NCBI RefSeq assembly: GCF_013184495.1
Contig: NZ_JAAOIY010000004.1
Coordinates: forward strand, 186,001 to 250,000
Source: Sporosarcina jiandibaonis
Lineage (GTDB): Bacteria; Bacillota; Bacilli; Bacillales_A; Planococcaceae
DNA: 64,000 nucleotides
Reading direction: 5' to 3'
Shown: positions 16,396-24,772 of the stretch, one piece after another
How positions within the stretch are numbered: the first letter of the stretch is position 1
Layout: every line of letters starts with the position of its first letter
Translations under genes and position numbers: made by a program
Notes under the pieces: model-generated
What the model saw: only the letters and a program-made list of their open reading frames with translations
Told to the model about the DNA's origin: nothing
Databases searched by the model: none

Positions 16396-17589
16396 ATGAC
16401 AATAGAACTTAACCAAGTTACGACAATATTCTTATCCGTTGCACTTTTCGTCCTAGGAACATTGCTCGTCAAAAGAATAGGACTTTTAAAACGTTTTTGT
16501 ATTCCGGCTCCAGTAGTAGGGGGGCTATTATTCGCCATTGTCGCGGCAATCCTCAAACAACTGAATTGGGTTGAAGTCACACTGGACACCTCATTACAGG
16601 GCATGTTCATGCTCGCATTCTTCACCACGGTTGGAATCGGCGCCAGCTTCAAGTTAGTAAAACTCGGTGGAAAGTTATTAATCATATACTGGCTCGCTTG
16701 CGGATTTTTAGCCTTAGCACAAAACGCGATAGCCATTTCACTCGCCAAAGTATTCGACATTCACCCATTACTCGGCGTGATGGCTGGGGCAATTTCTATG
16801 GAAGGCGGACACGGAGCAGCAACGGCATTCGGTCAAACAATTGAAGACCTGGGCGTTCCTTCAGCTCTTCCAATCGGGATTGCAGCCGCTACTTTCGGGT
16901 TAATCGCTGGTGGACTTATTGGTGGACCAATGGCGAAACATTTAATCACGAAATACAACTTAAAGTCTTCAGAAGACGCTGCTGAACCTACACAAACGGA
17001 TGAATTAACGAAAAATGAACCAATCAATTCAAATCGCTTTTTCACGCAACTTCTATTAATCACATTCTCGATGGCAGTTGGCTCATACTTAGCGGAACTG
17101 TTCTCCACGACAACTGGATTTGTACTACCTAGTTATGTAGGTGCGATGTTTGTCGCAGTGATCGTACGAAACGTCGTAGATAAGATTAACCCTGAAATTG
17201 TGGAAATGCGCAGCGTAGAATTAATCGGGGATATCACATTGGGTGTTTTCCTTTCAATGGCGCTTATGAGTATCAAACTCTGGGAACTTACAGGATTGGC
17301 GCTTCCGATCTTGGTTATCGTTTTCGTCCAAGCAATCTTCATCGTGCTATTCGGGATTTTCGTTCTCTTCCGTTTGCTCGGAAAATCATTCGACGCGGCA
17401 GTTATGGTCGGGGGCTTTGCTGGTCACGGTTTAGGCGCAACGCCAAACGCAATGGCGAATATGGCGGCAATTACAGAGAAATTCGGGCACTCCCGAAAAG
17501 CCTATTTAGTCGTACCCATCGTAGGTGCATTCTTAGTCGACGTCTTTGCAATGCCAATCATTATTACGACGATCAATATATTTTCTTAA
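16396..17589 (+). CDS. gltS: Sodium/glutamate symporter
   Basis: 397 residues, ten or more hydrophobic segments. Family features include the reentrant-loop motif GAISMEGGHGAATAFGQ (about 134-150) and its C-terminal counterpart GGFAGHGLGATPNAMANM. Imports glutamate with Na+. A hydrophilic loop (about 192-215, EDAAEPTQTDELTKNEPINS) separates the two halves as in E. coli GltS. Start ATG with AAAGGAGGA. Single gene with its own terminator, divergent from a LysR regulator. Confidence 0.93.
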   Translation: MTIELNQVTTIFLSVALFVLGTLLVKRIGLLKRFCIPAPVVGGLLFAIVAAILKQLNWVEVTLDTSLQGMFMLAFFTTVGIGASFKLVKLGGKLLIIYWLACGFLALAQNAIAISLAKVFDIHPLLGVMAGAISMEGGHGAATAFGQTIEDLGVPSALPIGIAAATFGLIAGGLIGGPMAKHLITKYNLKSSEDAAEPTQTDELTKNEPINSNRFFTQLLLITFSMAVGSYLAELFSTTTGFVLPSYVGAMFVAVIVRNVVDKINPEIVEMRSVELIGDITLGVFLSMALMSIKLWELTGLALPILVIVFVQAIFIVLFGIFVLFRLLGKSFDAAVMVGGFAGHGLGATPNAMANMAAITEKFGHSRKAYLVVPIVGAFLVDVFAMPIIITTINIFS

Positions 17590-17598
17590 ACTATATAG

Positions 17599-17642
17599 AA
17601 TCTCTTATTCCCTCATTAGACGGGGGAGTAGGAGATTTCTTT
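17599..17642 (+). terminator. gltS terminator
   Basis: A 14-bp stem with G-U pairs (AATCTCTTATTCCC with GGGAGTAGGAGATT) followed by TCTTTATT, ten bases after the stop. Confidence 0.75.
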
Positions 17643-17660
17643 ATTGTTGGCGCTTTTTGA

Positions 17661-17765
17661 AATAATGTCTTCTCTATCACTCGCAATGTCATCTCAATCC
17701 CAGAATGTCGGCGCAATCAACTATAATGTTGTCCCAATCAATAAATTTATCGTCTCTACGACTCA
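17661..17765. repeat. Array of about 21-nt ATGTCnnCnCAAT units
   Basis: ATGTCTTCTCTATC, ATGTCATCTCAATC, ATGTCGGCGCAATC and ATGTTGTCCCAATC begin 19-23 bases apart. It lies directly before the NERD remnant. A second array follows the remnant at 18.4 kb. Confidence 0.75.
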
Positions 17766-17778
17766 TATTCTCGTACAA

Positions 17779-18405
17779 AATCATGCCCCCTCACACAACT
17801 CGAAGTCACCCAGGAAAACTTGGCTTGCCAGGAGAGGCTTTCGCGCTGAAGTTTCCAGCCGTATCATCCTTGCCAATAAAAACGGAGGTGTCAAAACAGC
17901 ACCGCCAAATTCACCGATAATCTATCTAAAACGGTTATCCATTTTCTTGCGTGAAAATGAAAGAAAACCATCGATATTTTCCGCCAATCAATTAAAAAGT
18001 CTTAGCCATGTAATTCAACAACACAGATTGCAATACAATCCGTATCCACTCTGCAACTACTACAAACTAGATCCGAAACTATTAACAAAAGGACAACTCT
18101 GTTCAACATGCAACGCCACAATGATTTACTTGAATCACAAAAGCCGCTATTGCAAATGGTGCAAAGAAAAAGAGCCCAACAATTACGGCCAATCAATTCA
18201 AGACTGGCTTATGCTAATAGACACCAGCATTTCAAATCGAGAATGCAGAGATTTCCTTCAAATTAACGATAGAAGAGAAGCTCACTACGCACTAAAATCA
18301 CTAAATCTGATTAAAGAAGGAAAGTCCGTACTACCAGATACTCCTGGCCAAATGGAATCCCCTTTACAATTCGGTAGGGAGGGGATGCCTCGGCATCCCT
18401 TTTAA
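17779..18405 (+). pseudogene. Truncated NERD-type gene (C-terminal half with zinc ribbon)
   Basis: The frame has no convincing start and begins inside a repeat array. From about 17884 it reads like the C-terminal half of nuclease-related-domain (NERD) proteins: LSHVIQQH, NYYKLDPKLLTKGQ, a zinc-ribbon CSTCNA...CKWCKE (four cysteines), then DWLMLIDTSISNRECRDFLQIN and AHYALKSL. The NERD nuclease domain itself is missing. The frame reads into a GGGATGCC hairpin, giving EGMPRHPF at the end. NERD identity rests on my memory of the family's C-terminal layout. A domain search with these residues would settle it. Confidence 0.55.
18381..18404 (+). terminator. GGGATGCC hairpin (copy 4)
   Basis: GGGATGCC / GGCATCCC stem with a 2-base tip, then TTTTAAT. 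Nearly the same as the copy at 10.49 kb, and again next to a NERD-type remnant. Confidence 0.7.
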
Positions 18406-18410
18406 TCAGG

Positions 18411-18545
18411 AAGTCGTCGCAATCTACGAAAATGTTGTCTCAATTAAGCATAATGTCGTTTTAATTCGGGAATGTCGTCTCAATCTATTAAAATGTCAGC
18501 GCTATAACCGATAATGTTGTCCCAACCACAAATAACGTCCCAATC
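18411..18545. repeat. Array of about 21-nt ATGTCGTCTCAAT units
   Basis: Six or seven units starting ATGTTGTCTCAAT, ATGTCGTTTTAAT, ATGTCGTCTCAAT, ATGTCAGCGCTAT, ATGTTGTCCCAAC follow at 19-21-base steps. Units are degenerate, unlike CRISPR repeats. Confidence 0.8.
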
Positions 18546-18572
18546 CTCGCGGATTCAAAATCTACAAAAAAA

Positions 18573-18601
18573 GTCCCCATCCGGCAAAGCCGGACGGGGA
18601 C
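18573..18601 (-). terminator. Terminator of the SGNH-LCP transcript
   Basis: GTCCCCGTCCGGC / GCCGGATGGGGAC stem with an AAA/TTT tip and one mismatch, then seven Ts on the minus strand, ten bases after the LCP stop. Confidence 0.92.
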
Positions 18602-18611
18602 CACTCACTTA

Positions 18612-19556
18612 TTACAGCTCTAAATGCTCTTTCAACTCACCAGTAATTCCTTGTAATTCCGCATCATTTAAAATGTAATACCAAATACTATCGATAATCT
18701 TACCTTGTCCTTTTTCAATATAAAGTTGATCTACTTTACCAGTTGCATCCCGGTAATTCTTCTGAACTTCAATCATCTCATCAAATGTCATATTCGTTTT
18801 AACATTATCACCGATTGCACCGAAGATACTCTTATAGTTCAATAAACTACTTACCGATGCGCCTTCACGTAAAACAGCTTGGATGACTTGTTTTTGTCGA
18901 TCTTGACGTCCAAAGTCACCGCGTGGATCTTCTTTACGCATACGAACAAATGCAAGTGCTTCATTACCATTTAGCGAAATTTGGCCTTTAGAGAATGTGT
19001 GGCTTCCGGATTTAAAATCTAGCGTATTGTTGACACTAATACCTCCAACTGCATCGACAATATCTTTAAAGCTTTCCATATTCACTTGAACAACATAATC
19101 TATTGGAATATCCAATAGATTCTCTACAGTTGCCATTGACATTTCAATACCACCAAACGCATATGCGTGGTTAATCTTGTCGTTAAAGCCGCGTCCGATA
19201 ATTTCGGTGTATGTATCACGAGGGATACTGACCATTTTTGTCGATTTTGTTTCAGGGTTAACTGTCATTACGATAATTGTATCTGAACGCCCTCTATCGC
19301 CGGCCCGGGCATCAACACCTAGTACGAGCATCGAGAAAGGCTCTTGATTCTTGAATACAACAGGTTCATCACGTTTCTCCGAAATTTCACGGTCAATTGG
19401 CTCGTGAATCCCTTTAGCTGTATCTGTTAAACTTTTGAAGACTAAAATTCCATAAACAACCACTACTAAAACAAACACCCCAAGAATTCCTACAATCCAT
19501 GGCCAAATTCTTTTTTTCTTTCTCTTTTCAATTCTACTCATCTTCTTTGCCCCCAT
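18612..19556 (-). CDS. LytR-CpsA-Psr (LCP) family wall polymer ligase
   Basis: 314 residues. A short basic cytoplasmic head (EKRKKKR) and one membrane segment (about 19-40) anchor the extracellular LCP domain. Family motifs: VLGVDARAGDRGRSDTIIVMT with the arginines and aspartates that hold the polyprenyl pyrophosphate, and VSIPRDTYTEI. LCP enzymes move lipid-linked teichoic acid or capsule chains onto peptidoglycan. It stands next to and points away from the polysaccharide operon, so capsule attachment is a likely job. Start at 19556 is coupled to the upstream stop (TAGATG); an ATG at 19541 after GGGGG is an alternative. Confidence 0.9.
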   Translation of the reverse strand: MGAKKMSRIEKRKKKRIWPWIVGILGVFVLVVVVYGILVFKSLTDTAKGIHEPIDREISEKRDEPVVFKNQEPFSMLVLGVDARAGDRGRSDTIIVMTVNPETKSTKMVSIPRDTYTEIIGRGFNDKINHAYAFGGIEMSMATVENLLDIPIDYVVQVNMESFKDIVDAVGGISVNNTLDFKSGSHTFSKGQISLNGNEALAFVRMRKEDPRGDFGRQDRQKQVIQAVLREGASVSSLLNYKSIFGAIGDNVKTNMTFDEMIEVQKNYRDATGKVDQLYIEKGQGKIIDSIWYYILNDAELQGITGELKEHLEL

Positions 19557-20372
19557 CTATTCTGCTATAAAATAATTTATAAGTGCATTTGCCCAAATTT
19601 CAGCGCCGGCACGATTCGGCATACTTTCTTCATCTAAAAAATCAGGTAATTCATCTGAATTTATATCAGGCCACTCGGTCCAATGGTCGATATATGGAAT
19701 CTTATTATCAATTGCAAATGTCTTTATAGAGTTAACTTCGCCCGGATAATAAATTGCTCGATGGAGAGGTTGTGGAGGATGTAAAACGAGAACTGCATCC
19801 TCAACTTCATCTTGTAATCGATTCTTAAACGTTTTTATGTGTTGATGTTGATCTTCAGCGATAATAACGCCATTATTATTCAAAGTGAACGGTTCAAATA
19901 GAATAATGTCATAGCCTTTACTGAAATCTATTTCATCATTGAGATTTTCGATGAATAAATCAGAAGATTCATCAAAAGTAACGATAGAAATATTCATAAG
20001 ATCACTATAGGCGTTTTCAAGGGCTGATTTAAGTTGTTCTGCATACCCCGGATCTCCATGATTCATAACTTCCGAACCTATAATTAAAAAGTCGATCTTT
20101 TCTTCAGATTCCAAACGACTCTTAACAACCTCCTGTACTTTTTTATCTGCATTAGCAGATAAGGCTAATAAACGTTCGATATCGTCATCAGGTTCCGACG
20201 TTTCTTCGGTTGTTTCGACATTATTTGAAACAGGTGGTGTCGGTGTAGAAACTATTTTTTCAGTATTTCCGCCAACAGAGGAAATTTTTCCTTTCCATTG
20301 CATATAGCTACCAACTAATAGTAAAATACAGCCAGTAAGCACTATGAAGGCGAACAGGGTCTTTTTATTCAT
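19557..20372 (-). CDS. Membrane-anchored SGNH/GDSL-like protein of the polysaccharide locus
   Basis: 271 residues from the second ATG of ATGATG, spaced six bases from AAAAGGAG. One N-terminal membrane segment, a Thr/Pro/Glu linker, then an SGNH-like fold with LIIGSEVM (Ser where GDS would be), YDIILFEPF.LNNNG (block III asparagine) and the last block EESMPNRAGAEIWA. In active members the last block reads D-x-x-HPN-x-x-G; here Met replaces the catalytic His. So it may be a non-catalytic or unusual member. Upstream partner of the LCP gene, probably co-transcribed. Confidence 0.75.
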   Translation of the reverse strand: MNKKTLFAFIVLTGCILLLVGSYMQWKGKISSVGGNTEKIVSTPTPPVSNNVETTEETSEPDDDIERLLALSANADKKVQEVVKSRLESEEKIDFLIIGSEVMNHGDPGYAEQLKSALENAYSDLMNISIVTFDESSDLFIENLNDEIDFSKGYDIILFEPFTLNNNGVIIAEDQHQHIKTFKNRLQDEVEDAVLVLHPPQPLHRAIYYPGEVNSIKTFAIDNKIPYIDHWTEWPDINSDELPDFLDEESMPNRAGAEIWANALINYFIAE

Positions 20373-20475
20373 CATTATCTCCTTTTCTCGCAACTATTAA
20401 GTATAATATTAAAGTAGTCCTAATCTATTATCCCATAATTCATAAAAAAATCATATGTCTAATTTAAAAAATTTG

Positions 20476-20484
20476 TGATATAAT
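20476..20484 (+). promoter_or_regulatory. Extended -10 promoter of the polysaccharide operon
   Basis: TGATATAAT is a full TATAAT with a TGn extension, 50 bases before the first gene of the operon. The -35 region (TCTAATTT...) is poor, as is common with extended -10 elements. Confidence 0.6.
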
Positions 20485-20533
20485 GGCGAAGATGTAAAAT
20501 TAGAGGTAGCTGGTAAAGGAGAACGTATATAGA

Positions 20534-21262
20534 ATGGAAGAAACAATTAGTCTACAAGAGTTATTTAGAACATTGAAGAAACGTTTAGGTCTTATTGCAC
20601 TGATTACGATTATCGCAGTTACAATTAGTGGTGTCGTAAGTTTTTGGTTACTTACACCAATTTATCAATCATCAACTCAAATCTTAGTCAATCAAACAAA
20701 GCAGGAGCAAAACCAATTTAACACACAAGATATCCAAGTGAACTTACAATTAATCAATACATATAATCAGATTATTAAAAGTCCAGCAATCCTAGCTATC
20801 GTAAAAGAAGAACTTGATCTTGAACGTTCGGTAAGTGCTTTAAACAATCAAGTAACTGTGAATAGTGCACAGAATTCACAAGTCGTCAATATTTCGGTTC
20901 AAGACGAAGATCCGAAAATGGCAGTCGAACTAGCCAATAAAATCGCGACAGTTTTTCAAAGTGAAATTAAAAGATTAATGAATGTCGATAACGTCAACAT
21001 ACTTACGCCAGCAGAACTCGGACCGAACCCGTCACCCGTTAAGCCTGATCCCATGCTAAATATGGCAATTGCAGCTGTAATTGGATTGATGATTGGTGTC
21101 GGAATTGCATTCTTACTTGAATATTTGGATACGACTATGAAGACGGAACAAGATATTGAAGATTATTTGGAATTGCCGATATTAGGGCTAATTAGTCCTA
21201 TTCCAGATGAAGATATTAAAATGTCACAAATAAAAATTACACAAAGAAGACGGAGGGGATAA
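20534..21262 (+). CDS. Chain-length determinant / tyrosine kinase modulator (Wzz, CapA/TkmA-like)
   Basis: 242 residues. Two membrane segments, about 21-41 and 172-194, flank an extracellular helical Wzz domain; PNPSPVKPDPMLN before the second segment is the family's proline-rich signature. It activates the partner kinase and sets polymer length. Start ATG 13 bases after AAAGGAG. Ends one base before the kinase gene, so the two form the split BY-kinase typical of Firmicutes. Confidence 0.92.
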   Translation: MEETISLQELFRTLKKRLGLIALITIIAVTISGVVSFWLLTPIYQSSTQILVNQTKQEQNQFNTQDIQVNLQLINTYNQIIKSPAILAIVKEELDLERSVSALNNQVTVNSAQNSQVVNISVQDEDPKMAVELANKIATVFQSEIKRLMNVDNVNILTPAELGPNPSPVKPDPMLNMAIAAVIGLMIGVGIAFLLEYLDTTMKTEQDIEDYLELPILGLISPIPDEDIKMSQIKITQRRRRG

Positions 21263-21263
21263 C

Positions 21264-21971
21264 ATGGCTAGAAAAAAACGTGGAAAACAAATAATACAAA
21301 CAATGGCTCGTAAACTTGTAACGAGTGCTAATCCAAAATCTGTTGTTTCTGAACAATTTCGTACCCTTCGGACGAATATAAACTTTTCGATGCCTGATAA
21401 GGAACTGCAAACAATTTTATACACTTCAGCATCACCAGGGGAAGGAAAATCGACAGTTGCAGCGAATACAGCAGTTGTCTTTGCACAAGAAGGCAAACGT
21501 GTTCTTTTGATTGATGCTGATATGCGTAAACCGACAGTTCACTATACATTTCATATGACGAATACAATTGGTTTATCAAACCTACTTACGCGTCAAGCAA
21601 CTTTAGAAGAAGTTATGAAGACAAGTGATATGGAAAACCTGAAAGTTATCACCTGCGGACCGATTCCTCCTAACCCAGCTGAATTGATTGGCTCCCGCAC
21701 GATGGATAAGGTTATGGAAGAGATGAAGAGTCAGTTCGATATTATAATATTCGATGCACCGCCTGTATTATCAGTGACAGATGGACAAGTGCTCTCCAAT
21801 AAATGTGAAGGTACCGTGCTAGTAATGAGTGCAGGCCAAACAGAAAAAGAGAGTGTTGTCAAAGCGAAAGAGGCACTTGTTTCTTCGCAGGCGAATATAA
21901 TAGGTGCTGTATTAAACAACTTTAAATTAGAGAAAGACCATTATTATCAATACTATGGAACAGCTGAGTGA
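21264..21971 (+). CDS. CpsD/CapB-type protein tyrosine kinase
   Basis: 235 residues. Walker A SPGEGKST at about 57-64, Walker A' LLIDADMRKP at 81-90, Walker B IIIFDAPP. The C-terminal tail DHYYQYYGTAE carries the tyrosine cluster that is autophosphorylated. It acts at the membrane with the preceding Wzz-like protein and controls polymer assembly. Start ATG after GGAGGGG. A hairpin terminator overlaps its stop codon. Confidence 0.95.
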   Translation: MARKKRGKQIIQTMARKLVTSANPKSVVSEQFRTLRTNINFSMPDKELQTILYTSASPGEGKSTVAANTAVVFAQEGKRVLLIDADMRKPTVHYTFHMTNTIGLSNLLTRQATLEEVMKTSDMENLKVITCGPIPPNPAELIGSRTMDKVMEEMKSQFDIIIFDAPPVLSVTDGQVLSNKCEGTVLVMSAGQTEKESVVKAKEALVSSQANIIGAVLNNFKLEKDHYYQYYGTAE

Positions 21972-21998
21972 GGGATTGAGTTAGTCTCACTCTTTTTT
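21966..21998 (+). terminator. Internal terminator after the tyrosine kinase
   Basis: GAGTGAG / CTCACTC stem followed by TTTTTT, beginning at the kinase stop. It would let the kinase pair be made in excess of the phosphatase and the long biosynthetic tail. Confidence 0.75.
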
Positions 21999-22032
21999 GT
22001 ATTTACTATATATTAGGCGGGGGAAAGCCAAA

Positions 22033-22800
22033 ATGCTAGATATGCACACTCATATCATACCGAATGTTGACGATGGGCCGGGTACAATGAATGAATCTAT
22101 TCAACTTATTGAAATGGCAATTGCTGAAGGGATTACCGATATTATTGCAACATCACATGCATACAGTCCACACTTTAATGTTTCAAAAGAAAAAGTTCTG
22201 GAAGGTATAAAACTATTAACGGAAGAAGTTAATATTAGAGAGTTGCCTGTTACTATCCATGCAGGTCAAGAAATTCGTATTCAGGAATTCACGGTTGAAA
22301 AACTACGAAATGGTGAAGCTTTGACGTTGGCGGGATCGAAGTACATGTTGCTCGAACTCCCTTCTAGCGGAATACCAGCTTACACAATTAAAATTATCCA
22401 AGAAATACTAAATTTAAATAAAGTACCGATTATTGCCCACCCTGAAAGAAATCGAGCAATTGCTGATAAGCCCGCACGTCTCGCAAGACTTATCAATCAC
22501 GGCGCACTTGCGCAAGTTACTGCGGGAAGTGTCGCAGGACATTTCGGCAAAAACGTGCAGAAATTGTCATTGCAATTGATTGAAGCGAACCTTATTCATA
22601 CTTATGGTTCAGATGTGCATAATTCGACAACAAGACCATTTTTCTTTGATAAGGGCCTCGATGTTCTGGAAAAGAGAAAACATCATGAAATTGTCGATAT
22701 TTTACTAGAAAACAATGCGAGAATTTTAACAAATGAAGATTTCATTTTACTTGAGCCTAAAGGACTTGAATATAAGAAGTGGTGGCAATTTATTGGATAA
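22033..22800 (+). CDS. PHP-type protein tyrosine phosphatase (CpsB/CapC/YwqE family)
   Basis: 255 residues from the ATG at 22033 behind GGGGGAAAG; an upstream in-frame start at 21997 would lie inside the terminator tail. Metal-binding residues include the N-terminal HTHIIPNVDDGP, HAGQEIR, HPERN and TYGSDVHN. It dephosphorylates the C-terminal tyrosines of the kinase encoded just upstream. Standard third gene of this regulatory module. Confidence 0.93.
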   Translation: MLDMHTHIIPNVDDGPGTMNESIQLIEMAIAEGITDIIATSHAYSPHFNVSKEKVLEGIKLLTEEVNIRELPVTIHAGQEIRIQEFTVEKLRNGEALTLAGSKYMLLELPSSGIPAYTIKIIQEILNLNKVPIIAHPERNRAIADKPARLARLINHGALAQVTAGSVAGHFGKNVQKLSLQLIEANLIHTYGSDVHNSTTRPFFFDKGLDVLEKRKHHEIVDILLENNARILTNEDFILLEPKGLEYKKWWQFIG

Positions 22801-22914
22801 TATGGTAAATTAAACTCTGAATTTGACCGTATTGCTTATTTTAAGTTTATGTAATAAGGCATTCATGTTGTCAACTGATTAATTATCTCTCTCTCTCAGA
22901 AAGGAGTATACCGG

Positions 22915-24741
22915 TTGTCAGTGAAAAAAAGAACGACCTATTTAGTTTTCGTCGACTCCTTAATAGTCCTATTCTCTTTATACATAGGCTATTACATGTT
23001 ACATCCGACCATGAATATATTTATGAGTAAAACGCTACTCTTAAGTGTCGCTACAATTCAAATAGCTCATCATTTCTTTGCATGGCATTACGGACTTTAC
23101 CGTAAAGCATGGGCGTATGCATCTATTGGAGAATTAAAATCAATCTTCAAGGCGGTAACATTAACCATAGCCGTAGTAGCGGTTGTACAACTTGTTGTCG
23201 TGCAAAATATATACATACGTGCATTGGTCTTAACTTGGATGCTACATATTCTTCTTATTGGAGGATCTAGATTATCTTGGCGACTCATGCGTGACACAGT
23301 GAACCACCATAACGGCAACGCAACAACAAGAACCATGATTGTCGGAGCTGGAGAAGCAGGTACAATGGTAGCCCGACAATTGCTGAACAATCCTGAATCT
23401 GGTATGAAACCTGTCCTTTTCGTCGACGATGACCAAACGAAATGCGGTCTCGAAATATTCGGCATTAAAGTATCTAGCGGGGTTAATAACATACCTGCGT
23501 TAGTAGGGGCGAATAATGTTGAAAAAATTGTCATTGCTATTCCATCCTTACCGAAACAAGAGATGGCTGATTTATCGAAGTTATGTATTGAAACAGGAGT
23601 TAAAACACAAACAATTCCACGTATCGAAGACTTAATGACGGGAAAAATCTCGGTCAACGATATGCAAGACGTTCAAATCGAGGACTTACTAGGTCGAGAC
23701 GAAGTACAACTTGATTTAAAAGCCATTGCGGATAAGCTTACGAATAAAACCATCCTTGTCACAGGGGCGGGCGGTTCAATCGGTTCTGAAATCTGTCGTC
23801 AAGTAAGTGTATTCCGTCCAAAACGTTTAATTTTATTGGGGCACGGTGAAAGTTCAATCTATACCATAGACATGGAATTACGCCAAAAGGTTTCGAAGGA
23901 AACAGAAATCATTCCAATTATTGCAGATGTTAAAGATAGGAATCGTATATATGATATTGTAAGTGAATATAAACCGGATGTTATGTATCACGCTGCGGCG
24001 CATAAACACGTTCCTTTAATGGAAGCAAACCCAATGGAAGCTGTGAAAAACAATATTTTCGGTACGAAAAACGTTGCGGAAGCGGCGGATGTATTCGGAG
24101 TGCCTTACTTTGTTTTAGTTTCTACAGATAAAGCTGTTAACCCGCCGAACGTTATGGGTGCGACAAAACGTTTTGCAGAGATGATTGTTCAAAATCTAGC
24201 GAAGAAAAGTGAAACAAAATTCGCTGCGGTAAGATTTGGTAATGTTTTAGGGTCAAGGGGTAGTGTTGTTCCCTTATTTAAAGAGCAGATTGCCAAGGGG
24301 GGTCCGATTACGGTCACCGATCCGGAAATGACCAGGTATTTTATGACGATTCCGGAAGCCTCGCGCCTCGTTATTCAGGCGGGGACGCTTGCAGCCGGCG
24401 GGGAAGTTTTTGTGCTTGATATGGGAGAACCGGTGAAGATTGTTGATCTTGCGAAGAACCTTATTAAACTATCAGGGTTTAGTGAGGAAGAGATTGGCAT
24501 TGAGTATTCGGGGATTCGACCCGGGGAAAAGTTGTTTGAAGAGTTGTTGAATGAGAATGAGAGACAGAGCGAGCATGTGTTTCCTAAGATATTTGTTGGG
24601 AAGGCGGAGCCGATTACCAATACTGAAATGAACTACGTACTTGAGAAGTTGCCTGAAATGGATAATGTTGAAGTAAAAGATACGCTTGTAGGATTGGCTA
24701 ATCGGAAGGTTGTTTTAGGAAAGAATGTTACAACTGCGTAA
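22915..24741 (+). CDS. UDP-GlcNAc 4,6-dehydratase, membrane-bound (PglF/CapD/EpsC family)
   Basis: 608 residues. Four N-terminal membrane segments (about 10-115) are followed by a CoA-binding-like Rossmann domain and the catalytic SDR domain starting TGAGGSIGSE. AAAHKHVPLME and MGATKR are family landmarks, the latter holding the catalytic lysine of membrane 4,6-dehydratases. It would make the UDP-4-keto-6-deoxy sugar that the aminotransferase at 42207 and acetyltransferase at 38763 turn into UDP-diacetylbacillosamine. Start TTG eight bases after AAAGGAG. Confidence 0.92.
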   Translation: MSVKKRTTYLVFVDSLIVLFSLYIGYYMLHPTMNIFMSKTLLLSVATIQIAHHFFAWHYGLYRKAWAYASIGELKSIFKAVTLTIAVVAVVQLVVVQNIYIRALVLTWMLHILLIGGSRLSWRLMRDTVNHHNGNATTRTMIVGAGEAGTMVARQLLNNPESGMKPVLFVDDDQTKCGLEIFGIKVSSGVNNIPALVGANNVEKIVIAIPSLPKQEMADLSKLCIETGVKTQTIPRIEDLMTGKISVNDMQDVQIEDLLGRDEVQLDLKAIADKLTNKTILVTGAGGSIGSEICRQVSVFRPKRLILLGHGESSIYTIDMELRQKVSKETEIIPIIADVKDRNRIYDIVSEYKPDVMYHAAAHKHVPLMEANPMEAVKNNIFGTKNVAEAADVFGVPYFVLVSTDKAVNPPNVMGATKRFAEMIVQNLAKKSETKFAAVRFGNVLGSRGSVVPLFKEQIAKGGPITVTDPEMTRYFMTIPEASRLVIQAGTLAAGGEVFVLDMGEPVKIVDLAKNLIKLSGFSEEEIGIEYSGIRPGEKLFEELLNENERQSEHVFPKIFVGKAEPITNTEMNYVLEKLPEMDNVEVKDTLVGLANRKVVLGKNVTTA

Positions 24742-24772
24742 AAAAATAAAGGAATAGATTAGAGGGTAACGA

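Noticed and set aside
23097..23657. 186-codon minus-strand ORF
   Set aside because: Antisense to the PglF-like gene, which has all family motifs; no start site.
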